This document shows positions 9,981-18,788 of a stretch of 22,824 nucleotides of DNA, piece after piece (position 1 is the first letter of the stretch; every line of letters begins with the position of its first letter). This DNA is from Pleurotus djamor (Eukaryota; Basidiomycota; Agaricomycetes; Agaricales; Pleurotaceae), in the NCBI GenBank assembly GCA_029747585.1, contig JAPEVF010000716.1, positions 1 through 22,824 on the forward strand, given 5' to 3'. The notes beneath the pieces are model-generated. The model was not told the origin of the DNA. It made no database searches and was given only the letters and a program-made list of their open reading frames with translations. The position numbers and the translations under genes were made by a program.

Positions 9981-10555
9981 ACTTGTATCCTCTTCGTATA
10001 TATCTATCTACCGCCGAGTACCGCCGCTCGCCGCCTGGACTGACCGCTTCCCCTTGCTTCGCCCCCTTCTCTTCCTTGTACCCCCATTTCGTCGCTCTGT
10101 CCATATCTCCCCCTTCGCTCCATCAATTCCCTTCGCTCCACTTGTATCCTCTTCCCATATACCTACTCTATCGCCGAGTACCGCCGCTCGCCGCCTGGGC
10201 TGACCGCTCCCTTTCGCTTCGGTCCATTCTCCCCCTTGTACCCCATTTCGTCGGTCCCTCTATATCTCCCCCTTCGCTCTGCCTATCCTCTTCATTTCAC
10301 TTGTGTCCTCTTCATATCCATCTACTCTACCATTGTATACCGCCGCTTCGTCTGTTCGCCCCTCTTTTCCCTTTGCTTCGGTCCCCTTCTCCTCCTTGTA
10401 CCTCTATTTCACTGTTTTGCCTATATCTATCCGATCTCTTCATCGATCCGTCCGATTTCACTTGCTGCTAGTATATATCTATTCACTCTATCATTTCTTG
10501 CACCGGTTCGGCCGCTTCCCATCCATCTTCCTCTTGCTTCGCCCCATTCTTAGGT
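9981..10555 (+). repeat. 159-bp tandem repeat, about 3.6 copies
   Basis: Units start with ACTTG at 9981, 10140, 10299 and 10460 (periods 159, 159, 161). Shared words are CACTTGTATCCTCTTC, CCGAGTACCGCCGCTCG, CGCCTGG, CTTGTACCCC and ATATCTCCCCCTTCGCT. Copies 1 and 2 are closest; copies 3 and 4 are more diverged, and a partial older unit precedes the array. As 159 is a multiple of three, a plus-strand frame (9983-10471) reads through and gives a 53-residue peptide repeat. Whether this is translated is unknown; a non-coding satellite is the simpler view. Confidence 0.85.
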
Positions 10556-10613
10556 ACTGGCTCTTCCCAGCAGGACAGGACAGGTCCTTACAGCTTTTAA
10601 GGAACTGGAAATT

Positions 10614-10628
10614 GAGGGGATCAGGGGG
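10614..10628 (+). repeat. Polypurine tract followed by TG (possible retroelement 3' end)
   Basis: GAGGGGATCAGGGGG is directly followed by TG (10629). Such a tract primes plus-strand synthesis just before a 3' LTR in LTR retrotransposons. No 3' LTR follows: the next gene ends at 10634. A truncated element is possible. Confidence 0.35.
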
Positions 10629-10633
10629 TGTCA

Positions 10634-11014
10634 TCAGTCTCCTCCCAGCTGCTCACTCACTTCCTTCAGTATACTGGACAGAAGTGGCGAGGACTTCGAC
10701 GCTAGGGATGTAAGCGAACGTTGGGTCAACGTATACGCAACGGACGAGTTACGCTCCCAGGTCAGAAGCTTCTCCGCTGCCTCTCCGAGAAGTGTAAGAA
10801 ATGGTCGTATGGGGAGAGTCGTCAGTATGTTCCCTATCTCCTCCTTAACTGCTGATGCCTCTTTGAGCTTCCGTCCTGTTGCCTCCTGTCTCTCAGCGGC
10901 GGCTCGATATTTTGCCAAAGACCCAGGAATTTCAGCGACGGGCGACATGACTTGGTCAGCAAGGTGATCTATCCTCTCAACTACTGCCGTAACTGTCGCC
11001 TCCAAGGGGGTCAT
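10634..11014 (-). CDS. Small helical (coiled-coil-like) protein, function unknown
   Basis: Uninterrupted ORF of 126 aa from ATG 11014 to TGA 10634-10636. The product begins MTPLEATVTAVVERIDHLAD and is almost all predicted helix: Ala/Leu/Glu/Lys-rich stretches (KYRAAAERQEATGRKLKEA, RPFLTLLGEAAEKLL) and a C-terminal SSILKEVSEQLGGD. No Cys motif or membrane segment. An upstream in-frame ATG at 11080 would add 22 residues rich in Arg/Ser/Leu without acidic residues, which could be a mitochondrial presequence, so the start is open. It is divergent from the PIF1 helicase at 11194, with only 113-179 bp between start codons, so the two may share a promoter. Its 3' end abuts the repeat-derived region. 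No family recognised. Confidence 0.55.
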   Translation of the reverse strand: MTPLEATVTAVVERIDHLADQVMSPVAEIPGSLAKYRAAAERQEATGRKLKEASAVKEEIGNILTTLPIRPFLTLLGEAAEKLLTWERNSSVAYTLTQRSLTSLASKSSPLLSSILKEVSEQLGGD

Positions 11015-11110
11015 GGTTGCAAGGGGCGAAGCCAAGAATCGAGTTGTAGGCAAAAAGCAGCGACTTCCTAATTGGGACATTCGCGATGAATCGTCTCCTC
11101 CAGGAATAAG

Positions 11111-11148
11111 AGGCGCCCGCGGCCCGAAGCGGGCCGTTAAGCGCCTAG
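11111..11148 (+). repeat. Two-tier GC-rich hairpin followed by CTAG
   Basis: Outer arms AGGCGC (11111-11116) and GCGCCT (11141-11146). Inner arms CGGCCCG (11120-11126) and CGGGCCG (11130-11136) with an AAG loop. CTAG at 11145-11148 is followed by T. This is the layout of a Helitron 3' terminus (hairpin, short gap, CTAG, then host T), but it could also be a promoter or terminator structure between the divergent genes. Confidence 0.6.
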
Positions 11149-11193
11149 TCTGTAATCAGGCACCCACGCCTCTCTTTTTCTGCATGTCCCATT

Positions 11194-13097
11194 ATGACAA
11201 CCAGAGCTGCGACAGGAGCGAATGATAAGAATTCAAAGAAGAAAGGAAAAGGTACAGAGCATGCGAAGCCATCCTCCTCAACGATTACGTCCTATTTCAA
11301 GCCTCGCGCTACCGTATACGCAACGGACTCCAAAGGATCCACTACACGCATACCTCTGGACGCCTCTCAGACGGCCGTAATTAGTCGCATTAGAGACCAA
11401 GGTGGATGTGTCTTCTTCACAGGCGCAGCAGGGATGGGTAAATCTATGCTCTTGCGTGCCATTACCGCCTCCCTGCGCAAGAAATTCACGGACCCAGACT
11501 CATCGGTCGCTGTCACGGCGAGCACTGGGCTCGCTGCCCGCGCCATTGGAGGTACGCCAATGCGTTTGTTGCCGCATCAAAAGGCTTCTAAGAGCTCTCC
11601 ATACAGGAACAACAATACATTCATGGTCGGGCGTACAATCAACCGATATGAGCACTTCCAAGATGAAAGAATCGATCAAGCGTGACAAGCAAGCCGTGGC
11701 TCGCTGGAAGGGGACAAAGGTTCTCATCATCGACGAGAGTGCGCTCAAGTCCTACAAAGCCACCGAAACATCTTTCTCACAAGCCTTCCATCCCACAGTT
11801 TCTATGATAGATGGCGAATTCTTTCAGAAACTCTCCGACGTCGGATGCGAACTAAGGCAAAATCAATCGAGCTTGTTCGGTGGGATACAGGTAAGATACA
11901 AGAGCACGCTCCCGTTCTTGCACCTACTCACTGCCTTCCTAGGTTGTCATGTGCGGAGACTTCTTCCAGCTGCCGCCGATTGGGTCGCAGATGCGGTTCG
12001 CTTTTGAGAGCAGAGCCTGGCGAACGTTTATTGGAAGCCAGAACACCGTGATACTGCGTAACGTTTATCGCCAAGAGGACCCAGAGTTTATCAACGCACT
12101 CACTGAGTTAAGAGAAGGTGTCATCAGCGACTCCACTGACGCATTTTTTCGAAGCCTCAGTACTCCGATAGAGGAGCGAGACCTGCCTTCAGCGAGCGAG
12201 GCCACGCACAAGAATTCACTCACCGTTGCAGGGGCGACCAGTCACCGCCTGGATACATTCACCTACACGATGCCGGCCTTATCTCTCTTTCCCCGCCGCG
12301 TCGACGTCGGCGACGAAAACCGTCGGCGACTCGACGAAGTAAACAAACCCACTTTCACATACAATTGCACCGAAGGCGGGACGGATCCACAACGTTGGAA
12401 GCGACTGCTCTCTAGCGTTGCTCCAGAGCACCTGACAATCAAGAAGACGGCACAAGTGATGCTTTTGAAGAACATTGACGCCAAGAATGGCTTGGTCAAC
12501 GGGTCCATTGGAACCGTCGTTGGGTTTTACGCTCCCTTCGAACTCGTGTCTTCCGACCAGAACGGATACCACATAAGCCATATAAGGCACGTCATGATGA
12601 GCAAGAACGGCAAACCCATTCGACGGGACGAATTGCCTTTGGACAAACGACCGGATAACACGCAGGGTAGCAAGGCTTGCTTGGACAGGCTCTTCAAAGA
12701 CGACGACCGATACCCTCTCGTCGCCTTTCCTCTCAAGCAGGCGGCTAGTACTGAGGCAGTACTGCTGATGCGCCATAGATTCCGGCACGTTGACTCCAAT
12801 GGGAAGCTCGCCGCCTGGAGAGAGCAGGTTCCATTGGACGTGGCGTACGCGATCAGCATCCACAAAAGCCAAGGCCAAACTATCGACAAGCTTAGGGTTA
12901 ACCTGGAAGGGGCGTTTGAAAAAGGGCAAGTCTACGTTGCCCTCAGTCGGGCATCCCGACCATACGGACTACAAGTCACTGGCTTTCAGCGATCCAAGGT
13001 CGAGGCTCACCCCAGGGTCGTGGAATGGTACCAGCATCTAAAGTTGGAGCAGGAGGGTCTTACTCCAGGCGTGGACGAGGGTGATGCACCCTGTTAG
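11194..13097 (+). CDS. PIF1-family 5'-to-3' DNA helicase, complete
   Basis: Superfamily 1B ATP-dependent DNA helicase; relatives act in nucleus and mitochondria on stalled forks, G-quadruplexes and telomeres. Exons 11194-11551, 11607-11738, 11799-11890, 11943-13097 give 578 aa; introns are 52-60 bp with consensus ends. Motifs: Walker A GAAGMGKS (77-84), Ia VAVTASTGLAARAIGG, IIDEISM (Walker B, about 160-166), the PIF1 signature segment ending FGGIQVVMCGDFFQLPP (motif III, 199-206), SIHKSQGQT (about 500) and YVALSRAS (about 528). All catalytic residues are present, so it is probably active. The 60-residue N-terminus is Lys/Ser-rich and contains a PIP-box-like SSTITSYF (28-35). The start ATG is the first in frame, close behind the hairpin of the divergent intergenic region. 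Related in tandem to the next gene. It is a free-standing helicase with no Rep domain, unlike a Helitron RepHel. Confidence 0.95.
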
Positions 13098-13262
13098 GCT
13101 CAGGCACCCATGCGTACTACGTCTCATCCCGGCTTACCGGTACATATGCAGCTGGCTCGCATTGTACCATACTTGAATATTAAGCAATCACCTGACACGC
13201 CAGTCCAGTCACGCGCCGCCACTGCGTCACGGGTGGAAATATGCTCCTACACCTTTACCATC

Positions 13263-15070
13263 ATGTCGCACGACTGTGAGCCAAAAGCCTCTGCATGCTA
13301 ACCAGCTGATAAAAGGCGTACAGCTCAAGTAAACAAGACTGCCGTAGACATCATTGATCGATTTGTACGGCGGCGCGAAAGTGTGTTCCTCACGGGAGCG
13401 GCAGGTGCGACATCACTCATTTTACGACGATTGACAACCTCTGCAGCTTATGGCCCTACAGGCACAGGAAAGTCGGTGCTCTTACAGTCCATTGTCTCTA
13501 TCCTCAGACAGGACCACCGGCTTGAGCCAGATGCGATTGCTGTAACCGCGACGACTGGTTGCGCCGCCGCAGAACTTGGAGGTTTGGAGCTTTAGAGAGC
13601 CAATCTACCGTCGCGATTCACACTCACCCGCGCGCACAGGCACGACCTTACACTCCTGGGCAGGTCTGCCTCCCAATCTCGCCAACACGGAGAACGTTGT
13701 GGCCAAGATCAGATTCCGGAAAGGCGTAGCACAGCGATGGAAAAGTGTGAAGATTTTAATCATTGACGAAGGTAAGCCTTTCAGCATAAGAGCCCTGACG
13801 CATATTGTGCTCAATGCCGCTACGCTCTCTAGTGTCCATGTTGAGCGGACGGACCTTCCAGCAGCTATCTGAGATAGCATGCGCAATTCGCTGCAAGTCC
13901 TTTCTCCCGTTCGGAGGCATCACTGTACGTCTTCCACCCTTCCCTGTCGTTGCTTTGGCCAAATAATCCGGCGTCCGATAAAGCTTGTCGTTTCCGGAGA
14001 CTTCTTTCAGCTACCTCCCGTGCAAAAGAACGCTTTGCCATACTTTGCCTTCCAGTCTTCTGCTTGGAAGCTGCTCTTCCAGCCTAGGAACTCCGTCGTG
14101 CTTGCCACCATTTATCGACAGACGACGGCCGGTACGCTGTGGCTCCTCATTATGTTCTGGTTCGCCAATTAACCCGGCCATCTATCCTACAGACCTTGTG
14201 ACAATGCTAAACGATGTTAGGATCGGGGTCCTCACAGATCACGCAGTGCACCTTCTTAAAAGCGTCTCGCGATCGCTTCCCCCTTCGATTACCGAGCCCG
14301 TGAACCTATTTGCGCGGCGTCAGGACGTAGACTCCGCCAATCAAGCCTCACAACAACGCCTAACGTCTCCAACTTTCACGTTCACCTCCAGAGACAGTGC
14401 ATCACGCACGCTGTCCCAGCCAAAGTCCCTTTTCAATGCTATGATTGCGCCGAGCATTCTGTCACTAAGAACAGGGTCACAAGTCATGTTGATTCGAAAC
14501 ATCGACGTTTCCTGTGGCCTAGTCAGTGGTACAACGGGCAAGGTGATAGGTTTTCATCGAATCGATGAAGTTTCGTCCCACGCGAACGCCACGTCTACCA
14601 CAGCTATACGCGCCGTCTCTCTGGGGGCCGAAGGCACGCCACTCGCGCCAGACCCCAGCAGTGCACCCCTTCATCAAGACGACGACACACGCTATCCCCT
14701 CGTTTCATTCCCCCTAGACGGCGGAGATCGACGAGAAGCAGTACTTCTCATGCAACACGAGTTTCGCATTGACGACGCTCAAGGAAGGTCCCTCGCACGT
14801 CGCCACCAAATCCCGTTGATCCTTGCATGGGCACTAAGCATCCACAGAAGTCAAGGCAAGACGCTTTCCCGCGTCATCGTCAATATGGAAAACATATATC
14901 AATGCGGTCAGGCATACGTTGCGCTCAGCAGGTGCTCATCCCTGGAAGGGCTTCAGGTTGTAGGGTTCCATCCATTGCGGGTAAAAACCCACCCCGACGT
15001 TGTAGCCTTCTACAAGAGTCTTGGTAACGACACACACCCCGTGTACGGAGTTTTGAGTACAGATTTGTAA
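13263..15070 (+). CDS. Second PIF1-family DNA helicase, tandem paralogue, intron-rich
   Basis: Same role as the preceding gene. Supported exons: 13306-13404, 13462-13581, 13640-13771, 13833-13924, 13984-14131, 14193-15070, all phase-compatible with 57-61 bp introns. Motifs: FLTGAAG|TGKS (Walker A, split by the intron at 13405-13461), AVTATTGCAAAELGG (Ia), LIIDE|VSM (II), VVSGDFFQLPPV (III), GSQVMLIRNIDVSCGL, SIHRSQGKT and YVALSRCSSLEGLQVVGF. All key residues are intact, so it is not a pseudogene although unspliced frames look broken. Three introns match those of its neighbour; the one in Walker A and the one after YRQTTA (14132-14192) are extra. The 5' end is unsettled: a TAA closes the frame before 13306. 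The best guess is a mini-exon from ATG 13263 (MSHD) with a very short 30-bp intron, giving 493 aa. No counterpart of the neighbour's basic N-terminus is found, so this copy may be N-terminally truncated. Confidence 0.88.
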
Positions 15071-15231
15071 GTAATACACGAGCGCGTCCATACTGTAGTC
15101 GCGGAGGAGTCGCCATCCCAGTCATAGCATACTCTGTAGAACTGCATGCCCCTTTGTTGTTCCCAGACGTGCCCCTTACGGCCTAAGAAGCAAGCCTGAC
15201 GTAATAGAACAACAACTCACATTGAACCGTC

Positions 15232-16456
15232 ATGTCCCCCATTTTTGCCCTCCCAGTTGAGCTGCTCTTAGCCATACTGGAGGACGCAGACACCGTCGTT
15301 TCAATCCGCCTCTCCATGACATGCACGGCCCTACAGAGAAGCCTAGGCCCATTGGTGGCATGCGGTCGCATTAGCCTCGATCGCATTGGGAACAGGTTCA
15401 AGTCAGAATTCTCTCCGTTTCGCCTCGACACCGCGGCCAGGGTCACATCGCTTCGCCTTTCGTCTTCCTTCGGACACCGTCCGATTTGCCTTGGCCACAG
15501 CCTAAGACCATATCAGGCCGTAGTGTCCCTGGACTTGGAAGGGCTAACCCACGTATGGTACGCGCACTCCTTGCTTGTTACAGCACTCGCTCTCTTGACG
15601 AGACTAACCACCATCCTACAGCGCCTCGGAGATCCCGTGGGACTCCTGGCAGAACCTCGAAGAACTGCGACTGCCGACCTGCTTGTACCACATAGGCGAT
15701 CTCCATCGATGTCGCCACGAAGATGGTCCTTGGAGGGATAGGCAGCGTGTCGTCGTACAGGAGGAGATCTCTGAGACGTTTGATCCTGAGGAGGAGGCTT
15801 CAAGAGACCCAGATGCCTGGGTCTGCCACCCTGAGCCGTGGTTGGTACCTGATTGTCGAGGTCCACGGATGGAAGTACGCATCCTTCGCCCACAGGAAAC
15901 AGTGCTGCGCGCACCTCAATCAGACTTGACGGCACTCAGGCGTCTCACCACACATCCCTGCCTCCTTGAACGCTTCATGGTACGAGCACCTGTGGTAACC
16001 TACCTCCGCATAGACGAACGCAGCGGCTGCCCTACCTTCAACACCTTACCGTTTACGGAGAGCCACTTCTCCTCTGTGAATCATGTCGTATTTTCCAGAG
16101 TAACATTCAGATACCTTCTCCGTCTGGCCCCCCACTTCACCCGCATGTCCCATGCCGAAGTGCACGATTCAGAACACTACAGATTTGTGAGACGGTCCGT
16201 AAGCATTCTGCCCCAGACCAGTACTGACGGCCTTTACTAACAGGACGACCTCACAATGGCACTTGCAGCCTTCCCTAGTCCTGCAACGATTTTGGTGCGG
16301 GAAAAATCCAGCAACGCCTTGCGTTCGCCGGAAGACCTCACACCGCACAAACCCAGTCTTGAACGATTTGAGTATCATAACATACTACACTCCTATGTAT
16401 GGAGCAGGGATGAACAAGAGCCTTCACGGCGCGCGTCTGAAAGGCTTTCTCATTGA
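15232..16456 (+). CDS. F-box protein (SCF substrate-receptor type)
   Basis: F-box proteins bind SKP1 and bring substrates to SCF ubiquitin ligases. Exons 15232-15557, 15622-16198 (or to 16186), 16244-16456; about 371 aa (or 367). Residues about 6-45 form the F-box: FALPVELLLAILEDADTV, then SIRLSMTCTALQRSLGPL. The middle holds leucine-rich segments (SLDLEGLTHV, WQNLEELRLPTC), as in fungal F-box/LRR proteins. The intron after GLTHV and the last intron, before ALAAFPSPATILV, sit at the same places as in the F-box gene at 18789, which fixes the frame of all three exons. The two candidate donors of intron 2 (GTGAGA at 16187, GTAAGC at 16199) are 12 bp apart and both keep the frame. It follows the second PIF1 gene by 161 bp on the same strand and is convergent with the gene at 16788. 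Confidence 0.78.
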
Positions 16457-16489
16457 TGTATGATTAGTGAATAATGACAGACTTCATCA

Positions 16490-16595
16490 CCCTCGACGCC
16501 CCTAGGCGTCTGTTAAGGTCTTCTCGGTTGCCTCGTCTGTCTCGGCATGGGTACATCCAGCCCTCGTCCGCGCTGCCACAGGCAGCGAACGGACG
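16490..16595 (+). repeat. Paired-hairpin repeat module, copy A
   Basis: Hairpin I: GACGCC (16495-16500), loop CCTA, GGCGTC (16505-16510), followed by TGTTAAGG. After a 54-nt spacer comes hairpin II: CGTCCG+CGCTGCC (16565-16577), loop ACA, GGCAGCG (16581-16587), AA bulge, CGGACG (16590-16595). Homologous to the copy at 22720-22823. It lies between the convergent 3' ends of two genes. Confidence 0.85.
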
Positions 16596-16600
16596 CAAAC

Positions 16601-16630
16601 ACCCTTGACGCCTTTAGGCGTCTGTTAAGG
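16601..16630 (+). repeat. Extra copy of hairpin I of the repeat module
   Basis: GACGCC (16607-16612), loop TTTA, GGCGTC (16617-16622), then TGTTAAGG (16623-16630). It is the same as hairpin I of copy A except for the loop and starts 112 bp downstream, so the module is partly tandem. Confidence 0.85.
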
Positions 16631-16787
16631 TTTACCGCATTGGTCCTCCCGCACACCAAAGCCAAAGTATCTTTCAGGATGGTTCTTGGGGCATCTTTCA
16701 TTCCACGCAGGCTACATTCGTACTTATTCACTGATTCATAAAAAGGAAAATGTCACCCGTTCGCCCCTCCGAACAGGACATACATGA

Positions 16788-18428
16788 TTACTGTTTACTG
16801 ATTGAACGTCTGGTAGCAGGCATGGTGGCGCGACGCCGAGGAGAAGCCATCTCGCCCCCTACAAGGGCATTGAGTTCCTTATGAAGTGCCGCTGCTATGC
16901 CATCTGCCTTTTGGCTTTTCTCCTTGAGATCAGCGATCCTAGAGTCTCGCTGTCTGCGCCGGAGAGCCCTCTCCCTTTGTTCCTGGCGTTCTCGCTCCTC
17001 CTGCTTGCCCATGGGCGCCCCCGTGAAGTCAGGCAACTGGCCAGCAATCCAATCCTCGAGGCCTTCCCGCTGGCTGTCTATCCAGGACAGCATCATAATG
17101 TAGCTCTCCTGGTCCATTGACACAGGCTCGCCAGGTAGCTCGGGGATGGTCGCCTCGGAGAGCAAGCCTCGCAAAGTGGAGAGAACGACAGACTCCCTCA
17201 AAACCCACAATGCAAGAGATGGCCAGGAGCAAGCAGACGCCTCGCCGCAGTTTCCCATGCTACCGTCCGCGTCATCCCCCCAAAGCCCACTCTCTGACAT
17301 ACAGTTATCCCGTAGCTCATCATATCTCCTTCCGCCCTCCCCCGCAAACCCCAGCTGATTGTTTCCCGAGCCCGGTTCTGCCCTCTTCTCGTGAAGATCC
17401 GTGTTTGATGCAGCGTCCCTGCTCTTCCACTCCTCAAACTTCTTCTCCAAGTCAGAGATCCGGTCCTCCATGCGCCTAGGTGCCTTGCGGTCACATACTG
17501 ACGAGATCGGCGCAGAGGAAAAAGATACCCGATCGATAGAGCTCCTCGCCGCGCGAGTGCGCGGGACACAAGGTTTCTTATGATGCAACCTGACGGGAGG
17601 AAGAGGGGAGATTGATCGCTGCCGCTTCCCCGACAGGGGCGACGTTTCGGACTGAAGGGGCTTCTTTCCTCGACCCAAGCACGGTGACGCAGATGCATCA
17701 CGAGAGTCTACTCGGCTTACAGCTCGCGAGACAGAGTCCATGTCTTTCAACGAGGCCACGTCCTCTGACTTCAACGATGCCAAGTCCCCTTCTCCTATGG
17801 GTGGCATGGACTGCCATAGGTTTGCTGATGAAGCGGAGCGTGAAGTTGTCCCGCGACCCTTTACATCACCGCTTGAGCTGTGAGGAGTGCGGACGACGTC
17901 CCCATCCTCCGAGTCTCCCGGAGGCACCGACCCATCCAACACTGTTGCGTCTTAGGGTGACAAACCAATCAGCATTCCAAAAAGGGAGGACTAAGGCATG
18001 ACGGACCCACTACGGTATCTCCTTTGACGAATGGAGCATACATCTCGTCAGCCTCTTGCCTGGAAAGCAAGAGCCGTCGACGAAGGATATCTGCGCACAG
18101 TGCGTCCAATATGCTACAAGCCTTCCCATCCCTTGCACACAGCGTGCACGCAGCGGCGTCTCTCGGTACGTCGCAGTCCAACTCGCCGCTCGACGCCATA
18201 CAGCGGCTGCACACGAGGTCCCCCCCCAGCAGGCCCTTCCTTGAATGCTAATATATCGTCTTGGGTGACGTCCTTGTGCGAAATGCGCTTGAATTCCTCC
18301 ACGACTTTCAGCGGCAGGGCGCGCTTGGTGGACCTCGCCTCAATCAAGCTGGGAGTTCCAGTCGCATTGAAGAAGAACGTGTGGTTTGGGAACAAACAAA
18401 AGAGCTCCTGGCAGCTTATTGTAGACAT
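16788..18428 (-). CDS. Cys-motif and coiled-coil protein, function unknown; apparent one-base frame break
   Basis: Exon 1 18007-18428, exon 2 16788-17950 (or from 17941), intron about 56 bp; about 527 aa. The N-terminal part includes VVEEFKRISHKDVTQDDI, then a Cys cluster CSRC..C..C..CTLC..C (CX2C-X8-C-X8-C-X2-C-X6-C) that may bind zinc, then RRRLLLSRQEADEMYAPF. The C-terminal half is Ser/Asp-rich with basic runs (GKRQRS, HHKKP), a short coiled coil (MEDRISDLEKKFEEWKS) and a charged helix near the end (EERERQEQRERALRRRQRD). The basic runs suggest a nuclear protein. The two halves of exon 1 are in different frames, separated by eight G (18220-18227); seven would restore one frame, so an assembly homopolymer error is likely, a real frameshift possible. 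Start ATG 18426-18428; TATA box about 80 bp upstream. Divergent from the F-box gene at 18789. Family not named. Confidence 0.62.
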
Positions 18429-18788
18429 CCCGCAAAGATAGTGGGATTCAACAGTGGTGAGGGATGATGATGGGAGACGGAAAGACGCAGACGAAAGGAG
18501 CGCCCCCTTTATACGGCCCCGTGACCCCACACGCAAAGTATGACGCAATAAGTACTTCACGTATCGAAAGGGACCATGCCGCCCGCAGGGGCGCTGAATT
18601 CTATCAAGTCAATGGACGTGGTCCACCAGGGAATTGAGGTATCTCAGCCGGTTATACATCCAAGCGCAATGGAAAGTTCAACTGCATTCCTGCAACCATT
18701 TTGCGTTTGTTCAAACCACGTGCACTCTTACATGACACAGAAATCCCATGCCTGCAGAGATAGGCGCCCTCGCGACTACCTCCATCCC
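18429..18788. promoter_or_regulatory. Divergent intergenic region
   Basis: 360 bp between the start codons of the Cys-motif gene (-) and the F-box gene (+). It carries the minus-strand TATA box at 18507-18513. The F-box frame is open upstream to 18576 with further ATGs, so part of this stretch could be coding. Confidence 0.5.
18507..18513 (-). promoter_or_regulatory. TATA box of the Cys-motif/coiled-coil gene
   Basis: TATAAAG on the minus strand followed by a G-rich stretch, about 80 bp upstream of the ATG at 18428. Confidence 0.6.

Noticed and set aside
13383..14172. Second helicase as a pseudogene with frameshifts
   Set aside because: Every apparent break coincides with a phase-compatible 57-61 bp GT..AG intron, and all motifs are intact after splicing.
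11194..15070. Helitron RepHel transposase
   Set aside because: Both proteins are free-standing PIF1 helicases with host-type motifs; no Rep (HUH) domain is coded upstream.
10641..18560. CRISPR array or bacterial operon
   Set aside because: Spliced genes and fungal families throughout; repeats are hairpin modules, not regularly spaced short repeats.
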